This document shows positions 58,290 through 64,000 of a DNA stretch of 64,000 nt, piece by piece (the first letter of the stretch is position 1; each line of letters starts with the position of its first letter). The DNA is from Chrysoperla carnea (Eukaryota > Arthropoda > Insecta > Neuroptera > Chrysopidae), in contig NC_058337.1 of assembly GCF_905475395.1 (NCBI RefSeq), positions 114,880,368 through 114,944,367 of the forward strand, in the 5' to 3' direction. Under the pieces are notes generated by a model, which did no database searches, was not told the DNA's origin, and saw only the letters and a list, made by a program, of their open reading frames with translations. The position numbers were made by a program, and so were the translations under genes.

Positions 58290-59498
58290 TCTTATAGAAT
58301 TTATTGGTCACAAAAAACATTGAAATTTCTATTAATGAATGATAATTTGAGTAAATAAGTTAAATTTTGAACAGAATAGCTATTACCGTACAGAAAAAAA
58401 ATGAGAAAAAAGAATACTTTTCCCTCAAGTGTAATAAATAAATAATCGATGTGGAAAAGTTTTGATTCTATTTCTTACAAGATCAAAAAATCATTAAAAA
58501 TTAAGAAAATTTGAATATATTACGAGAAATAATTTTGTTTTACACCTTTAGGTCATTATTTACTTTATATGAGTTTATTATACAAAATAACACCTATGTT
58601 TTATTTCACTGTAGATTTGAATCAATTACAAACTGATTTAACTGTAAATATCCGTACCCCGTGTCTACAGTAGGTACAAACGTTATATTATGTTTATCTA
58701 AAATCTGATGATACATTTGATAATGCGATAATTTATGTTATTACGACAACAGCTTTCGACTTGAAGCAATTTATTGTAGATATATGAAGATTAATAGTAA
58801 TATTATTATTGTTTATTAAGTGAAACTGGTTGAAAAACTGGCTACAAAATTAGAAATAAGATTACACCAGACGTGAACCCACATTCTGTCAAAGTGTCAA
58901 TATGACTTTGGCAAGCAACAATATTGTTGAGTCTAGTGACAAAAATAATGTTAATTTAGCTGTGGCTGACTTAAGCAGTTTTTATTTTCAGAGAATAAAT
59001 AACTCATGATTTTAATTTTTTGATTAAACTGTATACTTTTGTAATTTTCTTCCGAAACATTTTAATACCTAAACTACATAAAAAAAGAAGAAAATCTCAA
59101 GAAAATCATTGCTCTTAAAGACTTCTTTCGAATACACACATTTTTAGTATTTAGAACTTCCTAAAGTTTATAACTGAATGTCTGTGAAAAATTTTTTAGA
59201 TTCTTCTACGTTTTCGATAACGGGTACCAGAAAGAGGATATTTAAGAAATTTCTTCAAATGATTATGATGATTATTATTAAATAGTTGATAATTTATTAA
59301 TAGTTGGTTAATGTGGCTTATATAATTATATTAGCTACATATTCATACATGATTTAGTCTCTATACAAATATTACGATTTAATATTTATTAACATGTGTG
59401 TTCGTCTTGATTTCAGTGAATGTCTGACACTTATTCATACGACATGTAGAAAATATTCCTTTTATAAGTATATATTATCCATATAATAAATATATGAT
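58290..59498. other. AT-rich non-coding sequence
   Basis: Nothing identifiable. Confidence 0.4.
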
Positions 59499-60432
59499 AG
59501 TTTAAAACTACTATAAAAACACGCTTTTGTAACTAGCTGAAAAGTAGAAAATATTATAAAAAAAACAAAGTGAAAAAAAACAATTGGTTGAGTTAATTGT
59601 TGAAATACCATGTATAGACATAGCTGATGACGCAATTGTTTTTTGGCGTCACTAAAGTAAAGAAAGATATCCACTCTTGGATAGATAGCCACACATTCAT
59701 AACTGATATTCCCATATAATATATATACAATAAAAGTTGCACCTAATTTGCGTCTTCGTGGGTGAACAGCGAGGTTGACAAAAAAATGTTTCAAACAAAA
59801 GTTGTTTATTTTTTTATAAGGAACATTTTTTACGTCTAAACTATTGTTCTATCTCTAACGGTTTAAAAGATGGGTCCGTAGGACTCATCACCACCAAGTA
59901 AGCACCAAGAAAGCAAGACTCGTCTGACTTATGTTGCTCATTTACGAACTCGACCTCACTATTTATGTCCTAAACAAGCTATAAAAATTCCAGCTTGATA
60001 TCTTTTTTCTTTTTTGAGCTATCGTGTACACAGACGGACAGACGGACAGACAGACAACCAAAAATGGACTAATTAGGTGATTTTATAAACACCTATACTA
60101 AAATTTTGTTGGTAGCATCAATATTTTAAAGCGTTACAAACTTAGGACTAAACTTAATATACTATGATATATTTCATACATACATGGTATAAAAAATAAA
60201 TTGATTAAGAAAAAATCATAGTATCGTAAAAAAGGCGTGGGGTGCTAGATTTCAATTATTGTACATATTTTATTGATAAATGTTGGTTAAAGTAAAGTCA
60301 TAATAAAATATTTTAAAAAGCACCCCGCGCTTTTTTACGATAAAATGATTTTTTCTTATCACTCCATTATTTTTTGAACTTTTTTTCTACTTTTTAGTTC
60401 AGCTAGTTACAAAAGCGTGTTTTTTAAACTTT
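59499..60432. mobile_element. MITE split by a RepA insertion (nested elements)
   Basis: The outer ends pair: ACACGCTTTTGTAACTAGCT at about 59518 with AGCTAGTTACAAAAGCGTGT at about 60402-60421. The inner arms also pair: 60208-60246 with 60319-60356 (AGAAAAAATCAT and CGTAAAAAA/GCG/GGGGTGCT). On the right these two blocks are contiguous as one arm of about 115 bp; on the left they are separated by 59565-60193, a RepA copy. The MITE itself without RepA is about 300 bp, with a 72 nt centre. No coding capacity. Confidence 0.8.
59565..60193 (-). repeat. RepA dispersed element, copy 4, nested in a MITE
   Basis: Reverse-strand copy running from CAAGTGAAAA-like sequence with CAATTGGTTGAGTTAATTGT to TACATACATGGTATAAAA. 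It retains the GACGGACAGACGGACAGAC run and the TTACAAACTTAGGACTAAAC block. Because it interrupts a recognisable inverted-repeat arm, its ends can be placed within a few bases. Confidence 0.82.
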
Positions 60433-62995
60433 TATTTATTTATTTTTGGTACGAAATATAGATATACAAACTTTAAGAATAAGTCACATATGCTTCAGCA
60501 CACTTATACCCCTTGGTACGTGGCACAAGACACTACCGTGTTTTCAGATATGGAAAAAATCGTTAATCCTGAAGATTCTGACTAGGATAATCGGACAAAC
60601 AATTATTGTATTGTCGCCAGTCCTTGATAAGTATGCGAAGTTTCAATTAAATTCGACGTTTTAAAGTCGATGAAAATCTCATTAAGCTAATAAAAGCGTG
60701 TTAAAAACATTTAAATCAATCTATAATTAATTAAATACGCATATGTTGCGTCGTAAACTACAAACTTTTGATTTTTCTATTCGCCAAATAAATAAAAACT
60801 AATCTAAAAAAATTTTATTTTTCACATTTGAAAATTCAGACGTCATTTAATATTTGAAAATTATTTTAAAAATTTTCTAGGATAATGAATTATCTATGAG
60901 CAAAATATTTTTACAAATTTGAAGCGAGAGAGTAAATCTATTAATATCAACTGGCAACTTTTAATAATGGACCACTTTTGAAGTCTATTATCACATATTA
61001 TTAGATATATTTTTGTATGATGTGATGGTTGGTTAATGATGATTTTCGTAGCTCCTTTAACAAAAGGCTACATTTACATGTTATTGAATTCATCTATGCA
61101 TGTATATAAGAAGTATACATATATAGGATGTTTCAAAAATGTATAGACAAACGGTAGAGGTAGTTTGAATAATAGTTTGAATGGTTTTTATGGTTAGTAT
61201 AGTTTGAAGCCCAAAAATATAGGTAATAAAATCCTGCATTATTATTTTGAAAATCCTTATATAAAACTGAGAAAAAAGGTCATATAAATTTATTAAGGGA
61301 ACTGTCTCATTTCGAATTGGGAATCTTTTTGGTAAAAATTTTATCATACAATTGGGATCAAAATTAACAAAAAAATATTCTTAGACATTTTTCTCTAAGC
61401 CCTCCAGTTTTGTGAATGAACAAATGTATCTATTTTTGCCAAACCCGTATCTCCCAAATTAGGCCTCAGATCCAAATTTGGAAAATAGTTTTTTTGTTGC
61501 TCTTGATGAGCTTATTTTTGGAAGCTAAGTTTCTACAGTAAATATTAGAACACGTTGTATATAAAATAATTATTTGTAGTTTAAACATTATTCAACAACC
61601 CGCAAAAATTTTTGACCTAAATGCATTTTCAGGACTCGATTGTTAATTGTTAAGAGAGAGCGCGAAGAACTATCCAAAAATAAAGATTTTCTGTTTTATG
61701 CATGATAGAAAGATGAGATTTTCACCAATCAACTCGAAATAAAGTCAAATAAACAAAAAAGTTCTAAAAATTTCATTTTACACAAAGCAATCCCGCGGAT
61801 AATCGAAAAAACCATTATTCCGGTTTTCTAGAGGGGTTTTGCGTTTTGGAAAATGAAATTTTTATATTATTATTTATTTGTTTAAAAAAAATTAGTTTAA
61901 ACAATATCCTGCCGAGTTACCCATCGACAATCAGCATTTTTAAACGAGATTTTACAAAAATTTTCCATACGAAAGTTATTCATACTAAATGACGGATTGT
62001 ACCGGGTCTATACTTAAATTTTTGGAGTAAAATGTTTGTTTCTCTAGAATATGTAGAAGTTATCGTTACATTTATAAAACATCACATACAAATGAAATAG
62101 TTTTGGAGATATGAATAATATTAAAATATCGATTTACACTTATATGGTACCTGTCACGATTATTAACTGACCTAATTCAACACCTCCTCATTTTTGAAAC
62201 TTAATGTTATGTATGTAGGTAATATGTATATATGTATCTAGATATTTGTATATAACCCTTTCTGAAAGGGTTAAACTTTATATTACGAAATTTTGATTAT
62301 TATTTAAATAAACTATTTAAATTCGCATATTCAACTATGTGCTCAATATTCGTAAAAGAACAGTTTGCAGTTTCTATCTTTTACAAGCCCTTTGAAACAG
62401 TGATGTTTCTAATGTTTTCTAATTTAAAATTTAATTTCGTACAAGAAAGATTATGAATAAACAATGAAAGTTCTATTTTATGCTTGGAATCTTTTTGAGC
62501 TTTATTACTTAAGTCACATCCCAATCATTAGGTGCTTATTATTTTTAGACGCTTTTCACTGCAATGGTATTTTTTTTTTCACAGGATTATGAGGCTGTAG
62601 AAGCACCCACAGTTTTAAAAACCGCAAAAATCCATGATATTTCAACATTCTCAAAATCACGAAAGAAGCGAAATATAAATAATGCTTTAAGCTTTTTGGT
62701 TTCGAAAACTATCTTCTAGAATATTTTAAATCGTTTTTTAGAATCGACATGCTTTGAAATATCGCATTATTAAACAAACAAAAATTTTCTCCTAAAATTG
62801 ACACCTTTGGTTGAATAGGTATTAACGTAGTGGATTTGGTTTGAAATTTGAATCAATATGATTAGACTCACTGTTTGAAAATTTATTTGTACTTTCCATT
62901 TCTCTATCTTTCACAGTTTTGGAGAAAATCAAAACTTAAGTTTTACCTTAAATTGCGACCACACGGAAAAACAATGTCATTTACAAAAAAATGTC
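60433..62995. other. AT-rich non-coding sequence
   Basis: No feature beyond small unrecognised open frames (60446-60664, 61090-61347). Confidence 0.45.
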
Positions 62996-63315
62996 TGAAA
63001 TAAAAGTTGTTTATTTTTTCATAAAAATTTTTTTACATTTATACTTGTCTTATTTCTCATAATGTTTACAATATAGGTCCTATGGATCTAAGATCTTATA
63101 GACCAAAGTTGCTCGTTTAAGAATTCAAAGTCATTCGATATCTCTTTTGCGATTTGAGTTATCATGATTACCGCGAGATAAACGGACAGACGGACAAACG
63201 AAATTGAACTAGTTAGGTGATTTTAGAAAACACTTAAATACCATAGTTTTTTTTTTTATAGGACTAATATTTCTCAGCGTTTCAAACTTGGGACAATACT
63301 TAACATACTCTATAA
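62996..63315 (-). repeat. RepA fragment, decayed
   Basis: On the minus strand it shows the RepA order CAAGTTTGAAACGCTGAGAA, CACCTAACTAG, a GTCCGTCTGTCC run, TATCATGATAACTCAAATCG and ATAAACAACTTTTATTTCAG. Both termini are missing or too diverged. Confidence 0.62.
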
Positions 63316-64000
63316 TATTTACATATAAAATTAGAGAGATAAGATTATATTTGAGACAATTAGGGTATACAAACATTTATTTTTAAAAGGGACAAGGTTA
63401 ATGTCTATGCAATATCTAGGCAAGGACACTTTCTGCAAGGATAATATCTATGTGTGAATGATCAAGGTAACAATCGCTAATGTATCATCGATGATTCATG
63501 ATTTTATTACAATAACAAAATTTTAAGAATTGTCTTATTTAGCAAAAAACGCGCTGTATACACCATCTATGTTATCTCTAAATATATGACGGATTTTTTT
63601 CAAAAACCGGCACCCTCTTTTTAGTCAACTAGCACTCCCAAACGTAGTCTATCTTTTTCTTAGCGCAGGAAAAATATATAACGGGCGTTAAATTAACAGA
63701 GAAGACCACGCTTTATTATGCTAAATAGGTTCAATGTCTCATAGTACTTCCACAGTTTAGCAAAGAAGATAACAATTATGATGTTACCAATGATATTTAT
63801 ATATTTTTCCACCCTCATATTTCGAAAACAGAATGGAAAACCATAAACCGCGAAAACACGTACCGTTTAATTTTTAGGGGGAATGAAAATACATAATCAA
63901 GCAGGTGTCAACTTTGTTTTGTAAATGGAACTACATATAATTTGTAAAAGATTCAGATTCTTTGCCGAAAGAAAAGGAATTTCTTGTCGGAAAAATCAGT
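63316..64000. other. AT-rich non-coding sequence
   Basis: Nothing identifiable up to the window end. Confidence 0.4.

Noticed and set aside
1-64000. CRISPR array, bacterial operon or viral integration
   Set aside because: No regularly spaced repeats, no Shine-Dalgarno-led gene strings and no viral protein signatures were seen; introns and insect repeats point to ordinary nuclear DNA.

Overview
This window looks like AT-rich nuclear DNA of an arthropod, most likely an insect. The support is short and long spliceosomal introns with GT/AG ends, a CSRNP/Axud1-type nuclear protein, an F-box protein, ASMTL-type Maf proteins, insect-style Helitron ends, a tRNA-derived SINE and a Jockey-type retrotransposon remnant. 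I cannot name the species or order. I see no rRNA, no intact tRNA, no CRISPR array and no bacterial-style gene.

Four protein-coding genes can be supported, all on the minus strand in the first third. In plus-strand order they are: a two-exon F-box protein (8727-10513, 357 aa); two tandem three-exon Maf/ASMTL-like nucleotide pyrophosphatase genes (12892-13645, 210 aa; 17217-17977, 209 aa) with identical exon 2 and exon 3 lengths and the same intron positions and phases; and an 871-codon CSRNP/Axud1 homologue whose whole coding sequence lies in one exon (20141-22756). The last has a clear splice acceptor six bases upstream of its ATG, so its 5' UTR lies further up in the remaining 41 kb. One candidate first exon ends at 45196 and would imply a 22.4 kb first intron. 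The genes share no evident pathway: SCF-type ubiquitination, nucleotide-pool cleansing and transcription.

From about 22.8 kb to the end no further host gene can be supported. The space is AT-rich non-coding sequence carrying many non-autonomous repeats. They include a dominant 450-650 bp family called RepA here, with four long copies and three fragments; at least seven inverted-repeat foldback or MITE-like elements; a nearly complete non-autonomous Helitron and a second Helitron 3' end; a tRNA-Ser-derived SINE; a Jockey-type ORF2 C-terminal relic; and several repeat pairs found in both the left and right parts of the window.

The most interesting observations are: the tandem Maf pair with an Arg-to-Ser change in the SxSPRR motif of one copy; a RepA copy nested inside one arm of a MITE, which defines the RepA ends; another RepA copy flanked by 85 bp direct repeats; a 45 bp hairpin with 44 matching positions; and three perfect TGACGTCA sites around the presumed regulatory region of the CSRNP gene. 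I found no convincing new multi-gene system.
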